Origin: Aurantimonas sp. HBX-1
Lineage (GTDB): Bacteria > Pseudomonadota > Alphaproteobacteria > Rhizobiales > Rhizobiaceae
Direction: 5' to 3'
DNA: 64,000 bases
NCBI RefSeq assembly: GCF_021391535.1
Contig: NZ_CP090066.1
Location: forward strand, 2,555,501 to 2,619,500
The position numbers and the translations under genes are program-made. Positions within the stretch are counted from its first letter, which is position 1; every line of letters begins with the position of its first letter. The notes beneath the pieces were generated by a model. The model saw only the letters and a program-made list of their open reading frames with translations. It had not been told where the DNA came from and searched no databases. Shown here piece by piece: positions 34,969-43,292 of the stretch.

Positions 34969-36024
34969 TCAGTTCGCTGCCGCGCCTTCCGCATGGCGTG
35001 GGCTCCGGCGGTCGTGTGACATCCGGTAGGCGCGCGTGCGGGAGACGAGCATCGGGTCGTCGGATGGCAGGATGCCGTCGACGAGGTTGAGCGGCGTGAA
35101 CAGGAGGCCTTGGCCGCGTTCGGGATGGGCGGCCGTGCGCAGGACCAGCGTGCCGAGCTCCCGGACCTCCCGGCCTTCCGGCCAGGACATGGCGGCATCG
35201 TCGAGGGCGTCACCTTCGGCGGCGAGCTGCACCGCGAGACGGAAGCGCACCGGCGCGCCGGCAAGCCGGTCCCGCAGATCCGTCGCCAGGAAGTCCGGCG
35301 CCATCTGCGCCGCCGCCTCAGCGGACAGGAACCGCGTGCCGGCCTCGGGCTCGATGCGGTAGCGCCCGAAGCGGGTCGTTCCGGCGGCGTTGGTGAAGCG
35401 GAAGGCGTTGACCCCGTAAAAGCGCTGCCGGGCATAGCTCGCCGGCGTCGGCTTCGGCGTCTCGACGAACCGGCGGGCGGCCGGATGGGCGGCAAGGTGA
35501 CGGTCCAGCCGAGCGGCATCGGCCGATCCGATCGCTTCGAGAAAGGCCAGGAACTCCTGCGGCGTCGAGGCCGGAAAGCCGTCGAACGAGTGCGCCACGA
35601 TGTCGGTGGACCCGCCATCCGGCAGCAGGAACTTGATCGCCATGCCGTTGGGCGTCGCCGACGCATCGCCGTCCGGGACGGTCGGCACGCCGGAGAAGTT
35701 GGAGAAGCGTACGATCACCGGGACGGGGCCGTGGCTCATGTGCGTCGCCCGGGTGAGCGCGCCGGCGTCCGGATGCGGCTCGAAGCTTCCCTCCACCAGC
35801 ACGCCCTTGGCATGGGCGGCGGGATGGCCCCGGTGCGGGCCGCCGGACATCGTGTCCAGCGCGCCGACGATGTTGCGTGCCGTGGCGGTGGGATTGCCGG
35901 TTGCGGGCCGCTCCCCGGCGACGGCCGGCGCCACGGCGAGCACGCCCGCCGCGAGGGCGATGCACGCCCTAGCGAAGGGGCGTCTGCCTCGGCCGTCTTT
36001 CCGCTTCGCTGTCTCGGCGCGCAT
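34969..36024 (-). CDS. Periplasmic catalase-family peroxidase (SrpA-like)
   Basis: The 351-aa protein has a signal peptide (RACIALAAGVLAVAPAVAG) and the small-catalase layout. The distal His is in HAKGVLVEGSFEP and the partner region is VIVRFSNFSGV, with a GMAIKFLLPDG heme-pocket segment. The proximal Tyr is likely in SRTRAYRMSHDRR near the C-terminus. These minicatalases have peroxidase rather than strong catalase activity. It is followed by a cupredoxin gene 13 nt away. The start at 36024 has GGGAAA upstream and lies just 37 bp from the direct repeat that flanks the IS element. Confidence 0.92.
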   Translation of the reverse strand: MRAETAKRKDGRGRRPFARACIALAAGVLAVAPAVAGERPATGNPTATARNIVGALDTMSGGPHRGHPAAHAKGVLVEGSFEPHPDAGALTRATHMSHGPVPVIVRFSNFSGVPTVPDGDASATPNGMAIKFLLPDGGSTDIVAHSFDGFPASTPQEFLAFLEAIGSADAARLDRHLAAHPAARRFVETPKPTPASYARQRFYGVNAFRFTNAAGTTRFGRYRIEPEAGTRFLSAEAAAQMAPDFLATDLRDRLAGAPVRFRLAVQLAAEGDALDDAAMSWPEGREVRELGTLVLRTAAHPERGQGLLFTPLNLVDGILPSDDPMLVSRTRAYRMSHDRRSPRHAEGAAAN

Positions 36025-36061
36025 GGATTTCCCGTCAGATACTAAGCCTGCCGGGTCATCT

Positions 36062-36348
36062 GTGCGCGCGGGCCCTTAAGTGCGCGTTACCGGGCCGCCA
36101 GAAACCCGGGCGACCGGACAACATCATGAATTTTCTGGAAGGATCCCCTGCCCCGGTCACCGGGCCGAGGGCCGCACGACGACCGGCGGCTGGCAGCCGG
36201 CCGGGGGCCAGGGCGGCGGCGGGGCGAAAGGTCAGCCGGCGGAGAGGCGCTCCCGGAGAAAGGCGACCGTGCGCTGGAAGGCGAGGTCGGCGGCCGGCTT
36301 GTCGTAGCGGGCAGCCGAAGTGTCGTTGTTGAAGGCGTGGTTGACCCC
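36062..36348. repeat. Left copy of the 287-bp direct repeat flanking the IS
   Basis: These 287 bp are identical, base for base as read, to 37616-37902 in the same orientation (offset 1554). It ends exactly where the IS3 left terminal repeat begins. It holds intergenic sequence from downstream of the dienelactone hydrolase and the last 39 codons of that gene. Confidence 0.95.
36232..36348 (-). pseudogene. Duplicated 3' fragment of the dienelactone hydrolase gene
   Basis: This stretch repeats codons 257-294 and the stop of the intact gene at 37786-38670. It begins at the GVNH catalytic-His codons and is cut at its 5' side by the IS. It has no start codon or promoter of its own and is a by-product of the 287-bp duplication. 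Confidence 0.9.
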
Positions 36349-36413
36349 TGGCCTGCCCCCTGAAAAGTGGTCCTCCCTGAGGTAGGCTTTTAAGCCTTTG
36401 GAGGATGTCAGGA

Positions 36414-36692
36414 ATGCCGAGGAAGAAGCACCAGCCTGAAGAGATTGTCGCGAAGCTGAGGCAGGTCGACGTATTGTTGTCGCAGGGGCGTCCGGTGGCG
36501 GAAGCGATCCGCACGATTTCCGTAACGCCGTTCACCTACTACCGCTGGCGCAAGGAGTTCGGCGGGCTGAAGAGCAACCAGGTGAAGCGGCTGAAGGACC
36601 TGGAGAAGGAGAACGAGCGGTTGCGCAAGGCCGTGTCGGACCTGACGCTGGAGAAGCTGATCCTCAGGGAGGCCGCCTCGGGAAACTGGTGA
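36414..36692 (+). CDS. IS3 transposase OrfA (helix-turn-helix)
   Basis: The 92-aa protein has an HTH_Tnp_1 domain (KHQPEEIVAKLRQVDVLLSQ, TPFTYYRWRKEFGG) and a leucine-zipper-like C-terminus (RLKDLEKENERLRKAVSDL) for multimerisation. It binds the IS ends. GGAGG is 9 nt before this ATG; an ATG at 36405 directly abuts the GGAGG and is less likely. Just before the stop, the heptamer G GGA AAC (36680-36686) lies in the 0 frame, so -1 slippage would produce an OrfAB fusion. Confidence 0.95.
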   Translation: MPRKKHQPEEIVAKLRQVDVLLSQGRPVAEAIRTISVTPFTYYRWRKEFGGLKSNQVKRLKDLEKENERLRKAVSDLTLEKLILREAASGNW

Positions 36693-37582
36693 GCCCCGCC
36701 CGCCGTCGCTGCTGCATCGACCACACCATTGCGAAGTTTGGCGTGTCGGAGCGGCTGGCGTGCCGGGTTCTGGGGCAGCATCGATCTACCCAACGCAAGG
36801 CGCCGAAGGGACGAGCTGACGATGCCGCACTGACCGCTGCCATTGTCGCGCTCGCGACCCGGTATGGTCGTTACGGCTACCGCCGCATCGCGGCCATGCT
36901 GGAGAGCGCCGGCTGGGTGGTAAATGCCAAGCGCGTCGAGCGCATTTGGCGCCGGGAAGGTTTGAAGGTGCCGGCGCGGCAATCGAAGAAGGGCCGCCTT
37001 TGGCTGAACGACGGCTCCTGCCTTCGGCTTCGACCAGAACACCCCAACCACGTCTGGTCCTACGACTTCGTCGAGGATCGCACCCACAACGGCCGGAAGT
37101 TCCGCATGCTGAACGTGATCGACGAGTTCACCCGGGAATGCATCGCGATCAGGATCGATCGGAAGCTCAAATCCACCGACGTCATCGACGTCCTGTCCGA
37201 TCTCTTCATTCTAAGGGGCGTGCCTGGACATGTTCGTTCGGACAACGGCCCGGAGTTCGTCGCCAAGGCGGTGCGGGAGTGGATCACGGCGGTTGGCGCG
37301 AAGACGGCGTTCATCGAGCCGGGCAGCCCGTGGGAGAACGGCTATTGCGAAAGCTTCAACTCCAAGCTCCGCGACGAGCTCTTGAACGGTGAGCTGTTCT
37401 ACAGCCTGGCGGAGGCACGGATCGTCATCGAATGTTGGCGTCAGCACTACAACACTCGGCGCCCGCACTCTGCCCTCGGATACCGCCCGCCAGCACCAGC
37501 CGCTGTGGTGTGGCCGGCTGCGCCAACCCAACCGGCTTCGCCGGCCACCTCAACCGTGGCCGTCAAGCCCACAATGCATTAG
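36689..37582 (+). CDS. IS3 transposase OrfB (DDE integrase)
   Basis: The 297-aa protein has an N-terminal HTH_21 segment (YGYRRIAAMLESAGW) and an rve integrase core with the DDE triad in VWSYDFVED, VRSDNGPEF and ENGYCESFNSKLRDE, plus the C-terminal RRPHSALGYRPP motif. It cuts and joins IS ends. Its nominal GTG start overlaps the orfA stop (GTGA); the active enzyme is expected to be the OrfAB fusion made by -1 frameshifting. Confidence 0.96.
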   Translation: MSPARRRCCIDHTIAKFGVSERLACRVLGQHRSTQRKAPKGRADDAALTAAIVALATRYGRYGYRRIAAMLESAGWVVNAKRVERIWRREGLKVPARQSKKGRLWLNDGSCLRLRPEHPNHVWSYDFVEDRTHNGRKFRMLNVIDEFTRECIAIRIDRKLKSTDVIDVLSDLFILRGVPGHVRSDNGPEFVAKAVREWITAVGAKTAFIEPGSPWENGYCESFNSKLRDELLNGELFYSLAEARIVIECWRQHYNTRRPHSALGYRPPAPAAVVWPAAPTQPASPATSTVAVKPTMH

Positions 37583-37615
37583 ATTCAAACCGGATCACCT
37601 AACGGGGGCAGGCCA

Positions 37616-37902
37616 GTGCGCGCGGGCCCTTAAGTGCGCGTTACCGGGCCGCCAGAAACCCGGGCGACCGGACAACATCATGAATTTTCTGGAAGGATCC
37701 CCTGCCCCGGTCACCGGGCCGAGGGCCGCACGACGACCGGCGGCTGGCAGCCGGCCGGGGGCCAGGGCGGCGGCGGGGCGAAAGGTCAGCCGGCGGAGAG
37801 GCGCTCCCGGAGAAAGGCGACCGTGCGCTGGAAGGCGAGGTCGGCGGCCGGCTTGTCGTAGCGGGCAGCCGAAGTGTCGTTGTTGAAGGCGTGGTTGACC
37901 CC
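37616..37902. repeat. Right copy of the 287-bp direct repeat flanking the IS
   Basis: It starts at the base after the IS right terminal repeat and is identical to 36062-36348. It ends inside the coding sequence of the intact dienelactone hydrolase (codon 257), after which only the right side continues into the gene. This copy is the one joined to the full gene. Confidence 0.95.
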
Positions 37903-38670
37903 CTCGTAAACATATATCTCGTGCGGAACGCCCGCCGCCTCGAGCGCCGCGCGATAAGCGTCGATCCCGGCATTGATCCGCTCGTCCAGCCCAGCATAGT
38001 GCAGCAGCAGCGCGGCCTTGATCTTCGGCGCGTCCTCAGCGTCGGGCTGGCGGCCGTAATAGGCGACGCCTGCCGCCAGATCCGGATCGGCGACCGCCAG
38101 GCTGTTCACCAGGCCGCCGCCCCAGCAGAAGCCGACCGCGCCGACCCTGCCGTTCGACCCCGGCAGCGCGGCCAGCCATTCCCGCGACCCCACGGCTTCG
38201 GCGATGGTGTGCTCCGCGTCGAGCGCGCCGATCAACTCGCGCGCCGCGTCATCGTCCGGCGGGGTGCCGCCCTCCGACGACAGGAAGTCCGGCGCTGCGG
38301 CGATGAAGCCCTCCAGCGCGAGTCGCCGGGCGACGTCCTGGATATGCCCGTTGAGGCCGCGATTCTCGTGGATGACGAGGACGCCGGGAAACGGTCCCTC
38401 GCCTTCCGCCGGCTTGGCGACATAGGCGCGCATCTCGGTGTCGCCGACGGGAAATTTCGCCCATAGCGTCGACAGACGCGGGTCCTGCGGATCGACGAGC
38501 GCGGCGCGTGCCGGCGACGCCGCGATCAGCGGCAGGATCGCCGAGGCCGCCGCCGCCGACCCGGCGAGGCCGGTGAGCCGCGCCATGAAGCCGCGTCGGT
38601 CGAGCGTCAGATGCGTATATTCGTCGTAGGCGTCGATCATCGCCTGGGTGATCTTCGGCGTCACGCTCAT
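37786..38670 (-). CDS. Tat-exported dienelactone hydrolase family protein
   Basis: The 294-aa alpha/beta hydrolase has Cys182 in VGFCWGGG, Asp229 in HYAGLDERI and His260 in GVNHAFNN, the Cys-Asp-His triad of dienelactone hydrolases. A twin-arginine signal (Arg25-Arg26 in DRRGFMARL, then a hydrophobic stretch ending ASPARAA) sends it to the periplasm, unlike the cytoplasmic enzymes of chlorocatechol breakdown. Its substrate is unknown. The ATG at 38670 has GGGAGGG 6 nt upstream. The last 38 codons are duplicated to the left of the IS, so the gene stayed complete. It is divergent from uvrD. Confidence 0.93.
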   Translation of the reverse strand: MSVTPKITQAMIDAYDEYTHLTLDRRGFMARLTGLAGSAAAASAILPLIAASPARAALVDPQDPRLSTLWAKFPVGDTEMRAYVAKPAEGEGPFPGVLVIHENRGLNGHIQDVARRLALEGFIAAAPDFLSSEGGTPPDDDAARELIGALDAEHTIAEAVGSREWLAALPGSNGRVGAVGFCWGGGLVNSLAVADPDLAAGVAYYGRQPDAEDAPKIKAALLLHYAGLDERINAGIDAYRAALEAAGVPHEIYVYEGVNHAFNNDTSAARYDKPAADLAFQRTVAFLRERLSAG

Positions 38671-38814
38671 GCGCATCCCTCCCGTCGCCTCGCCGGTGCG
38701 GCGAGCCCCGTCCACGATAGCGGCGCCTCCCGGGGTCGCCAAGTCCGGCCGCCGCGGCGTATCGACCGGGCCGTTCCCCTAGTGTTCCCGGCGCCATCCA
38801 TTACATAAAGAACG

Positions 38815-41313
38815 ATGACCGATTTCGACGAATCAGGCGCGGCCGCGCCGGCGCGCACCGGCGGCATCGCCGCGCGGGCGATGGCGGCCCGCGGCACGCG
38901 GGCCCCGGACTATCTCGCCGGGCTCAATCCGGAACAGCGGGCCGCGGTGGAAACCACCGAAGGGCCGGTGCTGGTGCTGGCCGGCGCCGGGACCGGCAAG
39001 ACGCGGGTGCTGACCACCCGCATCGCCCATATCCTCAATCTCGGCCTCGCCTTCCCGTCGCAGATCCTCGCCGTCACCTTCACCAACAAGGCGGCGCGCG
39101 AGATGAAGAACCGCGTCGGCCTCCTGGTCGGCGGCGCCGTCGAGGGCATGCCCTGGCTGGGCACGTTCCATTCGATCGGCGTCAAGATCCTGCGCCGCCA
39201 CGCCGAGCTGGTGGGGCTCAAGTCGAACTTCACCATCCTCGACACCGACGACCAGATCCGGCTGATCAAGCAGCTGATCCAGGCCGAGAATCTCGACGAC
39301 AAACGCTGGCCGGCCCGCACCTTCGCCAACATGATGGACGGCTGGAAGAACAAGGGCCTGACGCCGAAGGACATCCCCGAAGGCGACGCCCGCGCCTTCG
39401 CCAACGGCAAGGGACGTGAACTCTACGCCGCCTACCAGGCCCGGCTGATGGCACTCAACGCCTGCGATTTCGGCGACCTGCTGATGCACCCGATCGCCCT
39501 GTTCCGGGCGCATCCCGACGTGCTCGCCGAGTACCACCGGCGCTTCAAGTACATTCTCGTCGACGAGTACCAGGACACCAACGTCGCCCAGTATCTCTGG
39601 CTGCGCCTGCTCGCCCAGCGCCCGAAGGACGTTCCGCAGAACGTCTGCTGCGTCGGCGACGACGACCAGTCGATCTATGGCTGGCGCGGCGCCGAGGTCG
39701 ACAACATCCTTCGCTTCGACAAGGATTTCCCGGGCGCCACGGTAATCCGACTGGAGCGCAACTACCGCTCCACCGCCCACATCCTCGGCGCCGCCTCGCA
39801 CCTGATCGCCCATAACGAGGACCGGCTCGGCAAGACGCTGTTCACCGACGCGGCCGACCCGGAGGATCCCAAGGTCGAGGTCAATGCCGGCTGGGATTCG
39901 GAGGAAGAGGCCCGCGCCATCGGCGAGGCGATCGAGGACCTGCAGCGCCGCGAGAACCACAATCTCAACGACATGGCGATCCTGGTGCGCGCCTCGTTCC
40001 AGATGCGCGAGTTCGAGGACCGCTTCGTCACCATGGGCCTCAATTACCGCGTCATCGGCGGCCCGCGCTTCTACGAGCGCATGGAGGTGCGCGACGCGCT
40101 GGCCTATTTCCGCTGCGTCTGCCAGCCGGCCGACGACCTCGCCTTCGAGCGCATCGTCAACACGCCGAAGCGCGGCCTCGGCGACGCCACCATCCGCCTC
40201 GTCCACGACTATGCGCGCGCCAAGGCCATCCCGCTGATCGCCGCGGCCGGCGAGATGGCCGAGACCGAGGAGCTGAAGCCCAAGCCCCGCGCCACGCTGC
40301 GCCGGGTCGTCTCGGATTTCCGCCGCTGGTCGGAGTTGCTCGCCACCGTCAAGCACACCGAGCTCGCCGAGCAGATCCTCGAAGAATCCGGCTACACCGA
40401 GATGTGGCAGAACGACCGTTCGGCCGAGGCGCCGGGGCGGCTGGAGAACCTCAAGGAACTCGTCCGCTCGATGGAGCAGTACGAGTCGCTGCCCTCCTTC
40501 CTCGAGCATGTCGCGCTGGTCATGGACACCGAGCAGAACGCCGAGATGGATGCCGTCTCGATCATGACGCTGCATTCGGCCAAGGGGCTGGAATTCGAGA
40601 CGGTATTCCTGCCCGGCTGGGAGGAAGGCCTGTTCCCGCACCAGCGCTCGCTCGACGAGGGCGGCCGCTCCGGCCTCGAGGAGGAGCGGCGCCTCGCCTA
40701 TGTCGGCCTCACCCGCGGCAAGCGCCGGGTGAAGATATGGTTCGTCTCGAACCGGCGCATCCACGGCATGTGGCAGTCGACCATCCCCTCGCGCTTCCTC
40801 GACGAGCTGCCGGAGGCGCATGTCGAGGTGATGGAGGCCAACACCTCCTATGGCGGCTATGGCGGCTACGGCGCGTCGCGCTGGGACGGCGCCTCGGCCT
40901 TCAAGGAAGCCGCCTACACCACCCCCGGCTGGCGCCGGGCGCAGGCGGCCAATGCCGGCTTCACCAACACCGGCAAGAGCGGCGGCGACGGCTGGTCCGG
41001 CGGACGCAGCCGCGAGATCAGCTATGGCGAGGCGGGCCCCGGCGCCCGCGCCGGCCGCGGCCACAACCAGCCGCCGCGCCAGGGCTTCGGCCTCTACTCG
41101 GCGGCCAGCAAGGGCGGCCCGCGCGAGATCGAGGGCGAGCTGGTGGCCAAGTCCGTCGCCACCGAACCCAGCCGCTTCGCCGAGGGCGACCGGGTCTTCC
41201 ACCTCAAGTTCGGCAACGGCACGGTCGCCAATGTCGAGGGCAACAAGCTCACCGTCGACTTCGACAAGGCCGGCCAGAAGCGCGTACTGGAGGGGTTCGT
41301 CGAGGCGGTGTGA
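38815..41313 (+). CDS. uvrD: DNA helicase II, UvrD/PcrA type
   Basis: This 832-aa SF1A helicase works in nucleotide-excision and mismatch repair. Motif Ia/I is LVLAGAGTGKTR (Walker A at 56-63), motif II is LVDEYQDTN, QSIYGWRGA and RLERNYRS are motifs III and IV, and MTLHSAKGLEFETVFLPGWE with VGLTRGKRR are V and VI. The C-terminus has the PcrA-like tail with a Gly/Ala-rich region (about 660-770) and a final GDRVFHLKFGNGTV Tudor-like segment that contacts RNA polymerase in related proteins. It starts 144 bp from the divergent dienelactone hydrolase gene. Confidence 0.96.
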   Translation: MTDFDESGAAAPARTGGIAARAMAARGTRAPDYLAGLNPEQRAAVETTEGPVLVLAGAGTGKTRVLTTRIAHILNLGLAFPSQILAVTFTNKAAREMKNRVGLLVGGAVEGMPWLGTFHSIGVKILRRHAELVGLKSNFTILDTDDQIRLIKQLIQAENLDDKRWPARTFANMMDGWKNKGLTPKDIPEGDARAFANGKGRELYAAYQARLMALNACDFGDLLMHPIALFRAHPDVLAEYHRRFKYILVDEYQDTNVAQYLWLRLLAQRPKDVPQNVCCVGDDDQSIYGWRGAEVDNILRFDKDFPGATVIRLERNYRSTAHILGAASHLIAHNEDRLGKTLFTDAADPEDPKVEVNAGWDSEEEARAIGEAIEDLQRRENHNLNDMAILVRASFQMREFEDRFVTMGLNYRVIGGPRFYERMEVRDALAYFRCVCQPADDLAFERIVNTPKRGLGDATIRLVHDYARAKAIPLIAAAGEMAETEELKPKPRATLRRVVSDFRRWSELLATVKHTELAEQILEESGYTEMWQNDRSAEAPGRLENLKELVRSMEQYESLPSFLEHVALVMDTEQNAEMDAVSIMTLHSAKGLEFETVFLPGWEEGLFPHQRSLDEGGRSGLEEERRLAYVGLTRGKRRVKIWFVSNRRIHGMWQSTIPSRFLDELPEAHVEVMEANTSYGGYGGYGASRWDGASAFKEAAYTTPGWRRAQAANAGFTNTGKSGGDGWSGGRSREISYGEAGPGARAGRGHNQPPRQGFGLYSAASKGGPREIEGELVAKSVATEPSRFAEGDRVFHLKFGNGTVANVEGNKLTVDFDKAGQKRVLEGFVEAV

Positions 41314-41400
41314 TGAGGGGCGCACCGGCGCCCACTTGCGGGGAAAAGCGATTTCACGGCTCGGTGCCGCAGAAGCCGCGCCTGGCATTGACGCCCCGCA

Positions 41401-41618
41401 CCCCTCTCTTGCCTTTTCTGCGACTTGGGCCTTCGGCCCAAGACCGCAAAAAGGCTTTCTCTCCCTCAAGGGGAGAGAGGGCGGCTCACCTCGGACGCTC
41501 GCTCAAATTTACAACGCCGCCCTGACTCCCCTGGCTCCCTCTCCCCCCTTGAGGGGGAGAAAGCGATTTCATCGGCTTAGCGCCGCAGGCGCTAAACGAT
41601 AGAAATCGCAAGAGAGGG
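41401..41618. repeat. 218-bp palindromic repeat, copy A
   Basis: The left end CCCCTCTCTTGC and the right end GCAAGAGAGGG(T) are inverted repeats. Inside are four more hairpins: CTTGGGCC/GGCCCAAG, CTCTCCC/GGGGAGAG, TCTCCCCC/GGGGGAGA and TTAGCGCC/GGCGCTAA, the last nested within GCGATTTC/GAAATCGC. Copy B (42159-42376) has the same length, order and orientation. No open reading frame is convincing inside, so it looks like a MITE or other non-autonomous palindromic element. It occupies most of the 320-bp gap after uvrD. Confidence 0.88.
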
Positions 41619-41633
41619 TTCACCAGCCGCCGC

Positions 41634-42029
41634 CTATGCCTCCGCGTGCCTCCCGATCCGCTCCCGCGCCACCGCCAGCACCCTCACCGCCACCGCCACC
41701 GCATCGAGATCGGCGAGCACATCCTCGTTGTCGAACCGCAGGACCAGATAGCCGGCCTCCGCCAGGGCCGCGTCGCGGCTTGCGTCCCTGGCCGCCCCGT
41801 CACGCGTGCCCCGGTGCTGCCAGCCGTCGAGTTCCACCACCAGCAGCGCTTCCGCACAGACGAAGTCGGCGATGATGCCGAGCATCGGCACCTGGCGCCG
41901 GAACTTCAGCCCACCCAGCCTTCCCGCCCGGACGCGATGCCAGAACCGCCGTTCGGCTGCCGTCGGATCGGCCCGCATGGCTCTGGCGAAACGCCGGTAT
42001 GGGGATGGCACGAGACGATGCGGCGACAT
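41634..42029 (-). CDS. DUF559 (Vsr-like endonuclease fold) protein
   Basis: The 131-aa protein has the DUF559 pattern: ARAMRADPTAAERRFWHRVR, FRRQVPMLGIIADFVCAEALLVVELDGWQH (core acidic residues in the PD-(D/E)XK-like fold, cited in pieces) and RDAALAEAGYLVLRFDNEDVL. The family resembles very-short-patch repair endonucleases and is widespread but poorly understood. The ATG at 42029 is preferred over an upstream start. It is flanked by the two 218-bp repeats in direct orientation, which hints at movement as a unit, and it starts 130 bp from copy B. Confidence 0.88.
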   Translation of the reverse strand: MSPHRLVPSPYRRFARAMRADPTAAERRFWHRVRAGRLGGLKFRRQVPMLGIIADFVCAEALLVVELDGWQHRGTRDGAARDASRDAALAEAGYLVLRFDNEDVLADLDAVAVAVRVLAVARERIGRHAEA

Positions 42030-42158
42030 GGTGCGCGGTACCGAATGGTGGGGTCGGCGATTTCTACGATGCAACTCGCGGTGGGTTCAACTGCCGGATG
42101 TGCATCCTCCCGGCTCCGGCAGGTCCGCAACAAGTCGGACGCAGCGGTCGCGCTCGTA

Positions 42159-42376
42159 CCCCTCTCTTGCCTTTTCTGCGACTTGGGCCTTTGGCCCAAA
42201 ACAGCGAAAAGGCTTTCTCTCCCTCAAGGGGAGAGAGGGCGGCTCACCTCGGACGCCCGCTCAATTTCCACCGCGCCCTGGCTCCCCTGGCTCCCCTCTC
42301 CCCCCTTGAGGGGGAGAAAGCGATTTCATCCGCTTAGCGCCGCAGGCGCTAAACAATAGAAATCGCAAGAGAGGGG
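42159..42376. repeat. 218-bp palindromic repeat, copy B
   Basis: This copy has perfect 12-bp ends (CCCCTCTCTTGC and GCAAGAGAGGGG) and the same internal hairpins as copy A, with scattered substitutions (for example TTTGGCCCAAAAC for TTCGGCCCAAGAC). It lies in the 411-bp gap between the DUF559 start and the DsbA-family gene. No clear target duplication is visible at either copy. Confidence 0.88.
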
Positions 42377-42440
42377 TGGCGCGCCGACGTACCTCACGCT
42401 TGCGCCTACCGGCATACCCACGCTCGCGCCGCGCCCGCCC

Positions 42441-43088
42441 TCACCCATCCGCCAGCTGGTGCTCCAGCCACATGCCGATGCGCGCGAGGACCGCCTGCGG
42501 GTCCTGGTAGCCGACGGTGACCGGCAGGAAGCTGCCGTCGTGCTGCGGGCCGGCGAGCAGCGTCGGGAAGCCGGTGACGCCGGACTGCTGCGCGATTGCG
42601 AAATCCTGCAGCGTCTCGGCCTTCGTCGCCTCGTCCTCGAAGGCGGCGAGAAACGCGTCCCGGTCGAAGCCGGTCGCCTCGGCGAGGTCGGCGAGCGTCG
42701 CGGCCTCCGTGACGTCGCGGTTCTCGGCGTAGAAGCCATGGGCGATCGCCCGCATAAGCGCGAAGGTGCGGCCCGGCTGCAGCCGCCGCGCCGCGACCAC
42801 GGCCCGCGCCGCCGGCTCGGTGTCGTAGACGAAGCCGGTGCGGTCGAAGAAGCCGAAGTCGAACGGCTGCCCGGACGCCGCGGCGACATGTTCCCAGTGG
42901 CGGCGCGTGCTCTGCCTTGCCGCCGCGTCCATCGCGGTCCGGGTGAACGGCCGCAGGCCGCCGAGCACCAGGCGGATCGGCAGGTCCGGGTGGTCCGCGG
43001 CGATCGCGTCCAGCACCGGCGCGAAGCCCCAGCACCACGAGCACATCGGGTCGGCGAAATAGACGAGGTGCGGGGTCGGCGGCTGCAT
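42441..43088 (-). CDS. DsbA-family thioredoxin-fold protein (FrnE-like)
   Basis: The 215-aa protein has a thioredoxin-fold N-terminus with CSWC (Cys16, Cys19) in DPMCSWCWGFAP, a helical insertion (about 60-150) and the cis-Pro loop GVTGFPTLLAG near residue 170. No signal peptide is present, so it is probably a cytoplasmic disulphide-linked oxidoreductase or isomerase of the DsbA/FrnE family. AGGAAG precedes the ATG. It is divergent from the BA14K gene by 204 bp. Confidence 0.92.
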   Translation of the reverse strand: MQPPTPHLVYFADPMCSWCWGFAPVLDAIAADHPDLPIRLVLGGLRPFTRTAMDAAARQSTRRHWEHVAAASGQPFDFGFFDRTGFVYDTEPAARAVVAARRLQPGRTFALMRAIAHGFYAENRDVTEAATLADLAEATGFDRDAFLAAFEDEATKAETLQDFAIAQQSGVTGFPTLLAGPQHDGSFLPVTVGYQDPQAVLARIGMWLEHQLADG

Positions 43089-43292
43089 GATCGGCGCTTC
43101 CTAAGGAGTGGACGGCCCGCGATCGGCCGGGAGGACGGGGCGGGCACGCCTCAACTGTCGCGCACCGCCGGACCGGCAAGCCCGCCGGAAATCTGGCGCG
43201 GCCCACGGTTTCGTGAGAATCCAGCCGTTCAGGAGCCATTCATCTGCCCGCGCGTTATTTGGACACACAAATCCTTCCTGCAGGAGGCCGGC

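Larger units (their letters stand above)
36349..37615 (+). mobile_element. IS3-family insertion sequence (1267 bp)
   Basis: Terminal inverted repeats are TGGCCTGCCCCC at 36349-36360 and its exact complement at 37604-37615, with further imperfect pairing inside (GTGGTCC against GTGATCC). Between them lie the usual orfA and orfB with a programmed frameshift signal. The element resembles the IS407 group of IS3, whose target duplications are normally about 4 bp; here both ends instead abut a 287-bp direct repeat. Both transposase frames are intact, so it may be active. Confidence 0.95.

Noticed and set aside
32181..35090. 969-aa open frame on the plus strand
   Set aside because: Antisense to the second GGDEF-EAL, cupredoxin and catalase genes, with no recognisable domain.
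36056..36535. 159-aa minus-strand frame crossing the IS left end
   Set aside because: It joins the direct repeat to antisense IS sequence and contains no domain; the only coding remnant there is the 39-codon dienelactone hydrolase tail.
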